Assembly (NCBI GenBank): GCA_039881145.1
Contig: JAYKKI010000003.1
Span: 6,961,001 to 7,025,000, forward strand
Reading direction: 5' to 3'
From: Druceiella hillmani
Lineage: Eukaryota > Arthropoda > Insecta > Lepidoptera > Hepialidae
DNA length: 64,000 nucleotides
The stretch's first letter is position 1. Every line of letters starts with the position of its first letter. Of this stretch, positions 48,672 through 60,003 are shown piece by piece. Below the pieces are notes generated by a model. That model was given only the letters and a program-made list of their open reading frames with translations, was not told the origin of the DNA and did no database searches. Made by a program: the position numbers and the translations under genes.

Positions 48672-51062
48672 ATTCGCGTGAATTTGTCTCATTTAATACT
48701 CATCTTTATAATCGTATGCTCGTAATAATATACCATTCATTCTTTGTAACTCAAATATTCATGAAATAGATCCTAGTATTAGCGCAAGTATGTTTTTTTG
48801 TTAATTGAGGAAAGTCGATAATATTTTAAATGGTCGATATTACTTCAATGGTTAACTAATAAGTAATAATAGTAGAATATTAAACTAATAAAATTTATAA
48901 TAAGAGCCTAGACTATTTCCCATGAAAAATCGCATTGTAAAATTATTACAAGAAGTTATGAAAACTTGAATAATTGTAATATATATTTACATTTTTAATT
49001 AAACTAAACATTTAGACTATGCGCAACTAAATAAATATCAGATTTTTACAATGCAAAGACACCTGAATGTACCCGTTCCGTAGTGTTAGTTGCATTGAGG
49101 AGCCGCAACCGAATTAGAGAACCGTAAGTTGGATTGTTAGAAATACTATTTCTTGGACTTCGAAACTTTACTTTTGCAAAAAGCATTTCACCGCGCCATT
49201 ACAAAACATCTGTCGGATAGGGCCGAACGGAGGGATTGGATACTTTCGGGAAGATCCCGTTATTTGTTGGACAAAGAAGAATATAATTTTTAATTTGTAG
49301 GGGAATATGATTTTGCATTTCGACTAGAACCTTTGTGTGAGAAGATTGATACGATTCTCGCCAAATGGAACATACTGAATTTTTTTCTTTTTAAAAATTC
49401 ATAAATAATGGTGTGTTGATATTGTCAATATATAATGCCTTTATCTATTTTTCCTTAAACCATATTTTCGGCAATTTGAAAAGAAAAACATTTCTCATAT
49501 ATAACGAAATTTAAATTTTTATCATATAATTTCTTCAATAATTTATTATATCAAATCTCACTACACCCAGGAAGATAATATTTTAAAAACTATCTCAAAA
49601 TAATTTTTTTTTAAATAAAATATAACTCTTAAGATTGTCTGATGATCGCAAACTGTTGACGTCAAGTTTTCCCAAACTTTCATTAAATTATGTTTGGTCA
49701 CATTATTTTGCGTAGGAAAAAGTAAGAAAAATAAGTTTTTTTAAGAAGTTCAAAATATTTCAGTTGTTTTTTTAATTTATTATTCAGAATAATGTAACAA
49801 ATCATCTTAAAGAATAATACACCTGCATATGTCGATAGTATATATGAAACTTCGTATATAAGTAAGCTACGCTACTTTGGTCTCCTGAACGAGTGAACTT
49901 TACAGTTTGATGCCAAATCTATGGGAACAAGTATTTTTTCAATTAATTTATCTAAAACTATATCCTACTTATATACAATGCGGGTATTCGGAGCAAATAT
50001 TTTACTCATTCTATTCCTATACAGGTGTCAGTAAATTGATAGAGAAAGTATTTTATTTGGATTCATCTTAAAACATAATAAGAAACTGATCTGTAACATT
50101 TTTTGATATGGGTCTTTAGTATGGAAACAATTAAGAATAAATTAAAAATATTTATTTTATATTTTATTCGAAAATAAATTTTGTCCCATAATTACGGTTT
50201 GCTTTTTTATTTGAAAAAAGAGTACCTTCAAGAGGACAAAATCTTAAGGGAAACTCTGAATTAACAGTAAACCAATTTTACTTTTTGCGAAATAAGACTC
50301 GTATTGTTCTTAACCGATATAAGTATTCATTGCGTCGTTTTGATAATGCTTTCATGGCTCTCGGTGCGCGTGCACTGCAGAACGCTTAACCCTTTGCTAT
50401 AGTTGTGTAATAAAATATCTCGAGAACGTGATAAGATACAAAATGTTTTTATTGATTAGTTTCATTTTTTATTATACTTAGGAATCCAGAGAAGAGCGGT
50501 CTGCTATACCAAATTAAAAACTCTACATATGCACGTATTATTTAATTTTTAACTGACAATAGGTAACATAATAAATATATTTGGGACAGTAAAGCATGCA
50601 ATACATAACTTTGATTTAAGTACAGTTCGACTTCTAGTTTGTGGTAAGATACTCAATTTCAATTTAAAATAGTTTTAGTTATGCTGAAGAAGCACAATAT
50701 TAATTCCGGTCCTCTTTCTATCCACTAATTTCATTTAAAATCTTGGATTCCAGTATATATTAACTTTATTATATCTGTATTATACGAGTATGTGATATTC
50801 CATTAAACAGTATCTAAAATAAGAATATAATGTCAATTGAAACAGGTAGATATCAACGAAAAATATTCAATACATGTATTATTGTTTCTGCCATTTTCGT
50901 TTGAAATAAACGATGTTCATTCTAAATATTATGAACCAGTTATTTGTTGGTATTAAAATACTCGTATTCGCAACCTTAATAATTCATAATAAAAGTGAAA
51001 CATTGTCTCTTTATTTGTTTTTATGTCTTAATTCAAAGCGGTTCAATATATTTCCATGGAGT
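48672..51062. other. AT-rich unassigned DNA
   Basis: A less AT-rich patch at 49060-49270 contains no recognisable frame or repeat. Otherwise nothing is seen. Confidence 0.45.
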
Positions 51063-51111
51063 TAATATATACCCTATATTATAGTACAGAGGTAATATAT
51101 ACCCTATATTT
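51063..51111. repeat. Direct repeat, 18 bp, ~31-bp period
   Basis: The word taatatataccctatatt occurs twice, near 51063 and 51093, without mismatch. Confidence 0.85.
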
Positions 51112-51700
51112 AAAGATACACTTTTTATAATTAGGATATCATTAAAAAGAGCAGGGTAGTGATCGTAGACTCTCACAAAAAGCAGTTTTTTCTATGCCCG
51201 CGCATGAAGAAATACATGCACTGCTATTAATTTGATTTTTGAAACTAGAAGAATATATTCCTCTTAAAACTCCAAATCCATTTAACAATTATTGTGCGGT
51301 ATTTTAGTTCAGATTACCATCGTAGAACTCTACACTTATTTCACTGCGTAACAATAAAGTCAGTGTGGCAAATTATGACGACAATTTTACTTACCTCGTA
51401 ACTATATGAATTACCTGATTGAAATCTGCACGTATTTCTTTTTATGCTTTCATAATGTCAAGAAGGAAAAACCGCGTGTAAAAGTTAGTTTACAATAATT
51501 TCGCCAGAAAGTAGTCAACAGAAATCGTTTTACAGATATAAACAGATCGAAGAAAATTTGTAAAAACTCTTATCTTCAAGTTAGTGAAAAATAAACGACG
51601 TAATATTATATTTATTATTTAGATTCTAGGATGATTTTACAGATATACCATATCATAATATATTGCTCTACTTTTAAATAAGTTTTTGTAGACCAATTAA
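51112..51700. other. AT-rich unassigned DNA
   Basis: A minus-strand word ttacgag|gtaagt near 51385-51400 is a good donor sequence but has no coding context. Nothing else is seen. Confidence 0.4.
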
Positions 51701-51883
51701 ATGGAAAATATTTTCAGCGGATAGCACGCCACCACAGGGATACAAATTTCTGGCTGGATATTATCAAAGTGAAGTATGATGAAACGCATGAATTAATTAA
51801 TATGTCACGGTTGACCAAAAATAATTGAGAAACGTCCCATTTGTTATGAAATATTGATGTAATAGCGTTTTAGGTCGTATACG
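51701..51883 (+). repeat. Dispersed repeat P, copy 2
   Basis: Colinear with 17172-17357 from the tggaaaatattttcagc word through gatgaaacgcatgaatta and the tgttatgaaatattgatg word to ggtcgtatacg. The copies share orientation and length (183 and 186 bp) but are well diverged. The reading frame suggested in copy 1 is broken here too. No terminal repeats or target duplications are obvious. Confidence 0.65.
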
Positions 51884-52048
51884 AAATATGTACATTTTCC
51901 AAAATAAGAATAAGCATCGATATAAAAGGAATTGACTTTCTACTCACAGACCTTGTTTTTTTTGTAATATAACATGTGTTTGTAAAGTAAATACTAGGGT
52001 AACTTATTCGAATGGTATCAGAAGACCTACTTAATAGTAAGTAGTATT

Positions 52049-52425
52049 TCATTGTTTTTTCCATGTTTTTTTTTGATGGCTCAAATCATTCCCGTATAAA
52101 ATCTGTTTAACTAATGAAGAAAAATTCGTAGTTATACGCCTTTTACATACTTTGGAAAACCAAGAAGCTATTAATAACTCCTGTCTATGCTCTAACCAAA
52201 GTGGACTAGCTATTTGTTGGACTGTATTGTGCTCTAGATCATACCGCTGTTCAGGTATCAATATCGATTCTTCCAGAAACTTATTTATTGCTTCTTTGTA
52301 TACTCCATCAATCATATCCGACTTGTAATATCTCTCACCATAGTAAGTCTTTTGATAAGATTTTGGCTTTTTTAAAATTCCTTTAAAATTTCTATCGTCA
52401 TTGAGACTTCTACGACATGCTTTTT
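52049..52425 (-). pseudogene. YqaJ-type nuclease/recombinase domain remnant
   Basis: The minus-strand frame is open for about 125 codons from a stop at about 52426. It begins CRRSLNDDRNFKGILKK, passes PKSYQKTYYGERYYKSD and reaches a block with SPLWLEHRQELLIAS, FSKVCKRRITTNFSSLVKQI and LYGND. The last block matches the opening of the YqaJ fold (W-e-R-RitASnFg-v-krr-tt-LVk-iLy), a lambda-exonuclease-like nuclease often seen in arthropod genomes within mobile or expanded gene families. A stop follows at 52049, before the catalytic G-ExE-A and later acidic residues, so no active domain remains. The usual ITASNFG is degraded to LIASWFS. Whether the source was a transposon or a host gene cannot be told. 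Confidence 0.65.
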
Positions 52426-52660
52426 ATTTCTCTATTTCAGAACAAACCTTTTAAAATAATTTATGCATCAAGATTGCAAACAGCCTTTATTAAATGATAC
52501 TACAGCAGCTGCATTTCGCCCACTATAAGAACATCGGGGAGAAAAGTTACTTCTCTTTCTCCCCATATATTTGGCAACGCGCGAATTAAACTTTTTGTAA
52601 ATTATTCGTTTCATTGTGAAATAAACTACAGAAATGCAAAGATAATCTACGAGCGATATC
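52426..52660. other. Short unassigned spacer
   Basis: The region would hold the N-terminal part of the YqaJ-type protein, but no continuation is recognisable. Confidence 0.4.
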
Positions 52661-52730
52661 AGTTATTTTGTGAAAAAACACTACAAATTGTGATGTGAGT
52701 TATTTTGTAAAAAACACCACAAATTGTTAA
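52661..52730. repeat. Tandem duplication, 37-bp period
   Basis: The units at 52661-52697 and 52698-52730 share agttattttgt, aaaaacac and acaaattgt, with small differences. Confidence 0.88.
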
Positions 52731-53940
52731 TTCGGTAACTAAATTCTCACTCTTACGTCTTCTCGTAGCGCCACAAACATGCGCCACAAATGGTATTATA
52801 TAAGAGTTATATAATCTTAGATACAAGAGTGGAATATCGTCATGACATAAAACTGTATTTTAATGTGAAAAACCACTACCAACAGATACTAGACCAGCAA
52901 CAGGTTCTTGTTTGGTGTCCATTTTTCTCTGATATTTCTGTGTTGCTTCTAAATCAAAGATCCCATCGATGATATCGCAAATATGTCTAAAATTTTAATA
53001 TAAGCCTGTTTCCTTTTCTTTTGCAGTACATATGCGAGATATATCGTAATCAAAAAGAGAATCATATCAACTAATAATACAAAATTGTTCTAATAAACAA
53101 TTAATATTTTAGTATATTCTTTATATTCTTTTTTAGTATATATTTTTTCTTCCTGTAAATTGAAAATACGACATATAAATGTATGACAAACAAAGTGGGA
53201 GTAAATGGATCTAAAAAAATGTAACATCTCTAACACTTTCTAGACTTCTGAGGTGCTTGTTTCCTACGCTCCTGCCACTAATGCGTGTACTCTAGGAATA
53301 AACAATTTAGTATAAATTGAAGGTATGATTATTTAGGAGCCAGATAGTTGTAAACTAATATGTCCTAAGATACAAATATGTCCTAGAATAATAAATATTT
53401 TCATCTAATATCCCATTACACACACATATTTCTTTTGGGTTTCGTATGTTTCTTGTCCATGCGTGCGATTGCAAATAAAAAAACAAAGTGGATAATCATT
53501 TATTTCATACTAAAATAGGTTCTTTTTCTCTTTTTTTAGAGAAAAATAAGACTCGTTATGACATTTCATTCATTTACATGAATTAGATATTAATGAATTA
53601 GTTATAAGATTGAGAAGTGATTGATTTGAGTATCAATGTACACATACTTTAAAATTGTAACACGTACACGTATTTGCAAAAAAAACCTGTCTAGCAATAG
53701 TAAAACTTGCACTATGAGGAATCCGTACGTAGAGTTTTCGATAAATACATAGCCAGTATAAACACTTAAGAACACATAGTGTTTCTGTTAAACTATTTAA
53801 AATATTTATTTTTGATAACGTAAATATATTGCCTAATGGTTTAAAAACATCGTATGTACTTCAAGAGGTATACGATATAGGATAATCGTTATAATTTTTC
53901 TGTAATCTCCTAGTCAGATTTTACCAAATCCGTTTTTATT
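52731..53940. other. AT-rich unassigned DNA
   Basis: A strong acceptor-like tract (tttccttttcttttgcag, ending at about 53026) is present without a convincing downstream exon. Nothing else is seen. Confidence 0.45.
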
Positions 53941-54702
53941 TTCAGTAGTTTTGATTCAGTCGTTTTGGAAATAAAAGGGGGAATACTAGTTTTTGCATGT
54001 TTTTTGAATATCTTGTTAAATTTATAATCCAAAATCACATCAAAGGTAATACATCCCTTATAATTAAATTATACCCGTTCTGTATATAAAATTTAAAAAA
54101 AATAGGATTTTATTTATCCCTCTTTCATTTTTACATGAACCCATTTAAAAAGAAAATAGTTTGTAAAAATATTGGCTTTATAAGATGTATTACTATGTAA
54201 ATTTCAAGTTTCTACCTTGCATGGTTTCAGAGAAAATCGGTTGGAACCACTGAAAATCGTAAATATCTTGCTATATCTTTCACAGACGTAAAACATGGTG
54301 CATATTTCAAAAAATTTTGACAACTAGGAGCAACGATACAGTTTTCCTACAATATTTATATGGATTTTTAAAAGCCATATTTTCAAATTTTAGGTTCAGT
54401 AGTCTTGAAATTAGAATGAGGAAACCATTAAAATTATGAAAGAAAACCTTCAAACTAATCCTTTCGAATGATATCTAACACAAAATATATAAAAAGTTTC
54501 GAGTAATTTGACTTTCCCCAAGGAAATTTACATATAAATATATTTGAATATATGGGATAATACGTTTTATGACTATGCTAAATTTCAAGTTTCAACGCAA
54601 GTGGTTTCTGGGAATACCATTAAATTTAACGGACAGACAGGCAGACGTGTAAATAATTTTATAAGGGTTTTGTAATTTCTTTTGAGGTACGGAACTCTAA
54701 AT
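53941..54702 (+). repeat. SINE-like insect repeat, doubled, with gacagacaggcagacg tail
   Basis: The element begins ttcagtagttttgattcag and ends with ggacagacaggcagacg, ttttataagggttttgt and gaggtacggaactctaa. From memory this tail order (a run of acagacag, then ataagggttccg and gaggtacggaaccctaa) is a very common repeat end in Lepidoptera and some other insects. The body is present twice. Copy 1 starts at 53941 and copy 2 at about 54392 (ttcagtagtcttgaaatta). Each is followed by a ctatg-taaatttcaagtttc segment (54194 and 54573) and a ggtttc word. Only the second has the tail. There is no coding capacity. Confidence 0.7.
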
Positions 54703-54856
54703 ATAGTAATAGAGAATAAATAACTTAAAATCTTGCCAATGACGTACTTTTTTTGCTGCACGCAACCGTTTTCTCGAATATCCAATTTGACGGACCATTT
54801 AAAATATATAAGACGATTTAACTGCCAAGCTCTGAACATCATTAATTACGTCCGAT

Positions 54857-54860
54857 AATA

Positions 54861-54944
<84 letters not shown>

Positions 54945-54950
54945 CATATA
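54857..54950. repeat. Compound (TA)n(TG)n microsatellite
   Basis: Alternating TA from 54857, then ten TG units (about 54925-54944). Confidence 0.98.
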
Positions 54951-55272
54951 TTATCTAAAGTAAGAACATTTCGGGACTTTAATCCATAATAGTGAAACCT
55001 AGTCAAATACTCCATCTGTTTTGAGATTTTAAAAGACCCAAATAGCTAAATTCTTTATATAACATATGGGTTATCACATGTGGGATCCAGCAGACAAAAA
55101 AAGGAGAGGAGGGGTGACATTTTGTGATAAATTCATTAAAATTTTCTGAAATTAAATTAATCTTTCACACATATGTCCATCCATAACAGACGCCTTTCTT
55201 AGAATTTTTTTCACGTAGAAACAATATTTGTTATTGAGGTACATATTTATTTGCTTATATCATAATAGTTAC
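54951..55272. other. Unassigned spacer
   Basis: Nothing recognised. Confidence 0.5.
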
Positions 55273-55457
55273 CATTTAATTGTTTTGACTCCGTTGAGAT
55301 GTGGTACTGGCAAGGCATTATCTTGGTCCCGTGAACTACTCATCAGATTAACAAGTGCATCATCAAATAAATCGGCATCAGCGGCATGCTGTCTTTTAGT
55401 GTTACTCGTCGGTTTCTCAGAGACTTTGATCACGTTATCAAAAAAAGCTCCGAAAAG
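55273..55457 (-). CDS. Candidate coding exon or gene scrap, unknown (weakly BESS/MADF-tail-like)
   Basis: The minus strand is open for 61 codons between an acceptor-like ttttactctag and a donor-like aaatg|gtaact. The peptide contains FFDNVIKVSEKPTSNTKRQ, then HAADADLFDDALVNLMSS and ends near PVPHLNGVKTI. Its acidic and helical character and normal residue use differ from spurious frames here, and G+C is locally higher. The order basic patch, D-D-LF-ALV-LM resembles the region before the BESS motif in insect MADF-domain proteins, but this is weak. A run of seven T at its start allows an alternative frame (LAEYFTLAFRSFF) joined by a 1-nt slip, which would suggest a pseudogene with a homopolymer frameshift instead of a splice site. 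No MADF domain was found upstream. Confidence 0.3.
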
Positions 55458-56603
55458 CTAGAGTAAAATATTCTGCTAGAAAGAACCTAAAACACAAAAA
55501 ACCGTTTCTTTGAACCAGCCAAGCTATAAGCACCCTACAAATGAGCATCGAAAAGAGCATAAATTCAGTGCAAGATGGCAGAAACTTGCACCAAACAATT
55601 TATACTAATACGGCACCCATGGTTATGGGTTACAATTCTCAGCAATGGGGGAGTGGTCAAAAAAGAGCACTCAAAGAACGTCACCTAACAATTTTGGAGT
55701 TGAAGAATAAAATCAACTGTCCCTTTTTATTTCATGTATCATAATTAAAGAAGAATACAATAAGGAGTCCAAAACTGTTTTCTTTTATAGTTTACGTGTT
55801 CGTTCCAGATACATTGTTGAATATTTTCATGCCGTATTCTCAGAAACCTTTTCATGCAGTATCTTGAAATCCCTGTGATAATGCATATTAAGTCGCATAC
55901 ATTTTATTAGCACATAATCAATTATAAGAGGGGATAAATGAAATTATAGAAAAAATCTGGGACGAACATCCAAAATAAGTTTTTTTAAAATTATATTGGT
56001 TCTAGAAATATCGTTGAAAATATTATTAAATAAGATATGCTTCCGATTTCTGAACTACAATCAAATTACGAAAAAACAACGTTTCTATAAATTCATTCTA
56101 AATTTAGACAAAGATTAGGCCAATGATTCTTTGAGAAATTTTGAGAAATTCATGATATTTTAATATACGTGAGAGTTATATTATGAAACAAATTTACAAG
56201 ATGAAAAATGATATTAATGTTATTAAATTGTTTAAAGTGGGAATTCTACTTGTACGCAACAAGTTTTATTTTTCTCTTATCCTATTGTGACATCACAGAA
56301 TTTTAATAAAGTAATAAATGAATCGCAAATCCTTGGTATGATATGTAGTGGTCATCATAATTTGATATAAATATGGTACTAAAAACTAAAAAGATATTAA
56401 ATTTCGTCTAAGCAAATATAACTTATTTCGAATTAGTTTTATATATTTTTATTCATATAGCTCTGATTAGTTGACATATAATCTTTTAATAATTTTCTTT
56501 TAAATACCTGTGCTACAAGAGAGTATCAAAAATATTACTATTTTTATATACGTAAATAGACTAGCAGTATTTTATTTCTCTTCAAATGTATATTCAAATT
56601 AAT
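55458..56603. other. Unassigned DNA
   Basis: The plus-strand frame at 55541-55744 is antisense to any extension of the candidate exon and has no recognised motif. The rest is AT-rich without features. Confidence 0.4.
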
Positions 56604-56684
56604 GACATAACATGCTATTCACTGTGGCGATGGTGCAACATTTACTCAATTGCACCATCGCAACAGTGTATCGCATGTTATGTC
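56604..56684. repeat. Long hairpin, 35-bp arms, 11-nt loop
   Basis: Arms 56604-56638 and 56650-56684 pair at 32 of 35 positions and are less AT-rich than the surroundings (core gcgatggtgcaa). Either a small fold-back element or part of repeat Q, whose shared core lies 120 bp downstream. Confidence 0.93.
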
Positions 56685-56804
56685 TTTGCTGATCATGAGA
56701 GTTGCATGCAGAAAATATTCAACCACAATGACTATCCCAAAACACGCAACTGTAATACGCTGAATAGCTCTTAACACTATTTGTAATGCGCTGTTTGTTG
56801 AGTA

Positions 56805-56868
56805 TAATTTTAAGAGAATTATTCCACATCTCCATTCTAGATAGTTGACATGGTACTTAATGTGTAAT
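56805..56868 (+). repeat. Dispersed repeat Q, copy 1
   Basis: Shares tataatttt, attccacatctcc, agatagtt and acttaatgtg-type words in order with 59939-60003. In both copies an imperfect inverted repeat lies upstream, so the family may be a hairpin-bearing non-autonomous element. Confidence 0.5.
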
Positions 56869-59800
56869 TTTTCTCAAAATACTTTTACCTATCTGCCTAT
56901 AGAATATAATTTCTTGGGTAATAATTAAATCTGGATCCTCTTTTACAAGAAAGGTAGATCGATTTGATGTTATTTATATTATCTTAAATAAAAGCTATGT
57001 CAGACTTCACTTAACACAATAATCTGTTATTGAAATATTATAATTATATGTCAGTTGAATAATTTGCATATACACAATTTATTTATATAAGTTAGTGAAA
57101 CATTAAAATATGTCTTATTTTGAAAATATAGCAAAAGAACTCACTTTGTGATTCGTCTGATTTGCAGCGTAATATCTCCTTTAACAAAAGTTGCAAGGCT
57201 TGTCTAATTTTTAAATCAATAAACATTTTGTTAATTACGACAATTACAATTTTGCGACAATTATACAATTTTATCTGATCTTAAAGGGTAGAAAATTGGT
57301 CTTTTATTTTATGATAGTCTCTTTGACGAAGCGTGCTCTCCTCGTAACCAAAATAATAAATAAACATTAATCAAAATATTTATGATGAAGCCCCCAACCC
57401 ATGCTATCGTTTACAATGACACGTTTATTAGTAGAGTCGGAAGCTTTGTGTTAGTTCATCCACCGAATCCACCGAAGCTCAAAAATGTCGTCGCGTCGAA
57501 TTAAAAGAATAATTATCGCAAATTTTTTTACCAGTAATTATTTCCTTGTTGTTTTAAAAAAAGTTCGAGAGCAAAGCAAATGCAATATAAGTCTCTTTCG
57601 TTAAAATAATGCCTATGCGTACTCAGCCAGACGAAAGATCGAGTATTCTTACTACGTTAGCGAATAAATTATGAATCAACTGCTATATAGCACCGACTTC
57701 GTGCGATGTTATTTATATCGATTTCCAAGAATAAATAATAAACTGTGAGGAACGCCGTACGCTGAAGGGACGGTCAAGAGAGAGTGGGCCGACTGATTCT
57801 CTCTCTTTTAGTTCTGATGTTCTAAGAACTTTCAGAATTATCTTACATATTTGATTTAATACGTACAATATTGATATAATCACATAGGTCTGATTAACGA
57901 CTTATTCCCGATAGAATCTCAACAATCGCAAGTGATTCTTATTAGTCGTCGTAATTTCAAGAAAACCCTGTCAATTAATTTTTTGAAAACCTGTAAATAT
58001 TTTTTTTGAAAATCTTTACTGAACATAAAAACGAATCTTGAACAAAGATCCTTCCTATTTTTCCTTGATTCTGGAGAAATGCTTCATCTGTTTAGCACAC
58101 ATCTCTATAAATATGGTTTGCCTGATATTTTTTTCAGTATTTTCATTACTATAAACGTTCTAGATAAAGTTATGATCTTTTCAAGATCCACGTGTGAATG
58201 AAACTGAATTCCAGTGCCAGTTGAATATCTTAAATAAATGTTTTTAAGTCCGTATGAAAAATATCTTATTTCTTATTTCTATTTCTTTCGTTCTCTCGCC
58301 TTTTCTATTTTTCTATTCCACTTACAAAGCTCTTTTAGTTCAATATACCTAATAAAAGTAATTTTATTAATCTTATTTTCGTTTTGATCCTAAGTCGATA
58401 TTTGTTGTAGTATTATCTACGTATCTCATATTTTACCAGAGGCACACCCAAGAATTAAGACCATCAAGGTCACAATATCTTTTTACTGCATAATATTTTC
58501 TCAGGTTATTTAGTCTATGAATTTTTAAAATATTTCAACCTTATTAGATAAATTTCAAGTAAAAATACATTTACACGTAACATATGCTAATTATTCATTG
58601 ACAGGGCAAATAAATATACGAGTAGTGCGAGTATATACAAATAAAGGTAATGAATTATCAACAGATATGCGAGGTCACATAGCATTTTCATAAATGGAAC
58701 TTTTTACTATTCAGAATTATCGATCTCTTCTTTGCGAATATTTTTCTGAAAATGTTTCAAGTAAAATTATATGAGGAGACCCATAAGCTCAGGAATAAAT
58801 TTTAATTATTCATTTTTACATCCTAATAGCGAACTTTAAAACAAGGGTTACAAAGTATATTAGCCAAAAGACTTGCAAATTATCACTCAAAATATTAACG
58901 TCCAGATTACTTTTAACTACCAAAAACTTATCTTGTACACGATCAATTATCTATATGTTATACGTTTGCGAACACACGTAATTTATATCAAAAAGAAAAT
59001 TGACAATATCGACCATAAAACCATATCAGCAAATATATTATAGTTTTGGCAGATATAACTCACAAGAAAAACGTGTCTCACTGAATAGCTATATTGTTAG
59101 ATAAATAACACCAATTGCGTTTCCTGGTATTTAGTTTTATACTAGGGTGTGTTCATAAGTATAAAATTAAGTCCATTAGTTTAATTAATCAAACCTCTGC
59201 AAAAATGTTTGGTACAATCTAGATTTAATTAATTTTGGTATAATTCATATATATGTTGTTGGGTAAAAGTTTGATTATATTTCAGTACATTGATATAATT
59301 TTGTTTCACTTATTTTCGATTTTTCAATTAAGAAATACATTACCGAGTATCCGCTGCGTGAATAACAAAATTAAAATTGTCAAATGACAAAGCAATGAAA
59401 TACGTTTTTATTGAATAAAAATAAAAATCGATTCTTTTCAATTTGTTATAAATGAATAAATAATTACTTATGTTTATATTACTTATGTTTCCTCAAAACA
59501 AAACTGTAAGACAAACACTGATCCTTTTTAAACTGAAATATGTCATAGTAGACTCTTTATCATATAGTTACAGTCCACGAGTCAGATAAATATCAAAAAT
59601 ATCATTAGTATTTTGATGAACATTAAAACCATTATGGAAAATGATTTGTATATTACTTTGATTATATTACCTAGGAGGTGTATATTTTACATTTACGCAA
59701 TATAAACAAAATAATAGTCATGCATCTGTTTTGATGTACTATGATAATTTGATTCTATGGCAAAAGTATTTTGAGTACTGTCACTGAAAATGTTTGAGAT
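56869..59800. other. Unassigned DNA
   Basis: Slightly less AT-rich at 57390-57830, where a 9-bp inverted pair (aagagagag/ctctctctt) occurs near 57776-57810. No gene or repeat family recognised. Confidence 0.45.
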
Positions 59801-59835
59801 CATTATATTCGGATGCAGGAAACCTACCGTCATAA

Positions 59836-59938
59836 CGGATGCCCCAGCACGCTATCGCGGAACACGCACTCGCAAATGTAAGCTGTGTGAGTGCGTGGCA
59901 GCTTGGTGAAGATAGCGCTGTTATTTGCAAAACGAGCA
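59836..59938. repeat. Imperfect inverted repeat upstream of repeat Q copy 2
   Basis: A cacgcactc/gagtgcgtg pair and an outer gctatc/gatagc pair enclose about 20 nt, in sequence less AT-rich than its flanks. This parallels the hairpin upstream of repeat Q copy 1, although the sequences are not closely alike. Confidence 0.5.
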
Positions 59939-60003
59939 TGTAATTTTGTTCGCACTGTTCCATATCTCCGTTTGAGATAGTTAATGTACCGCTTAATATG
60001 GCG
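59939..60003 (+). repeat. Dispersed repeat Q, copy 2
   Basis: Colinear with 56805-56868: tgtaatttt, gttccatatctcc, gagatagtt and gcttaatatgg. The minus-strand open frame covering this copy (59781-60038) is not recognised and is probably incidental. Confidence 0.5.
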
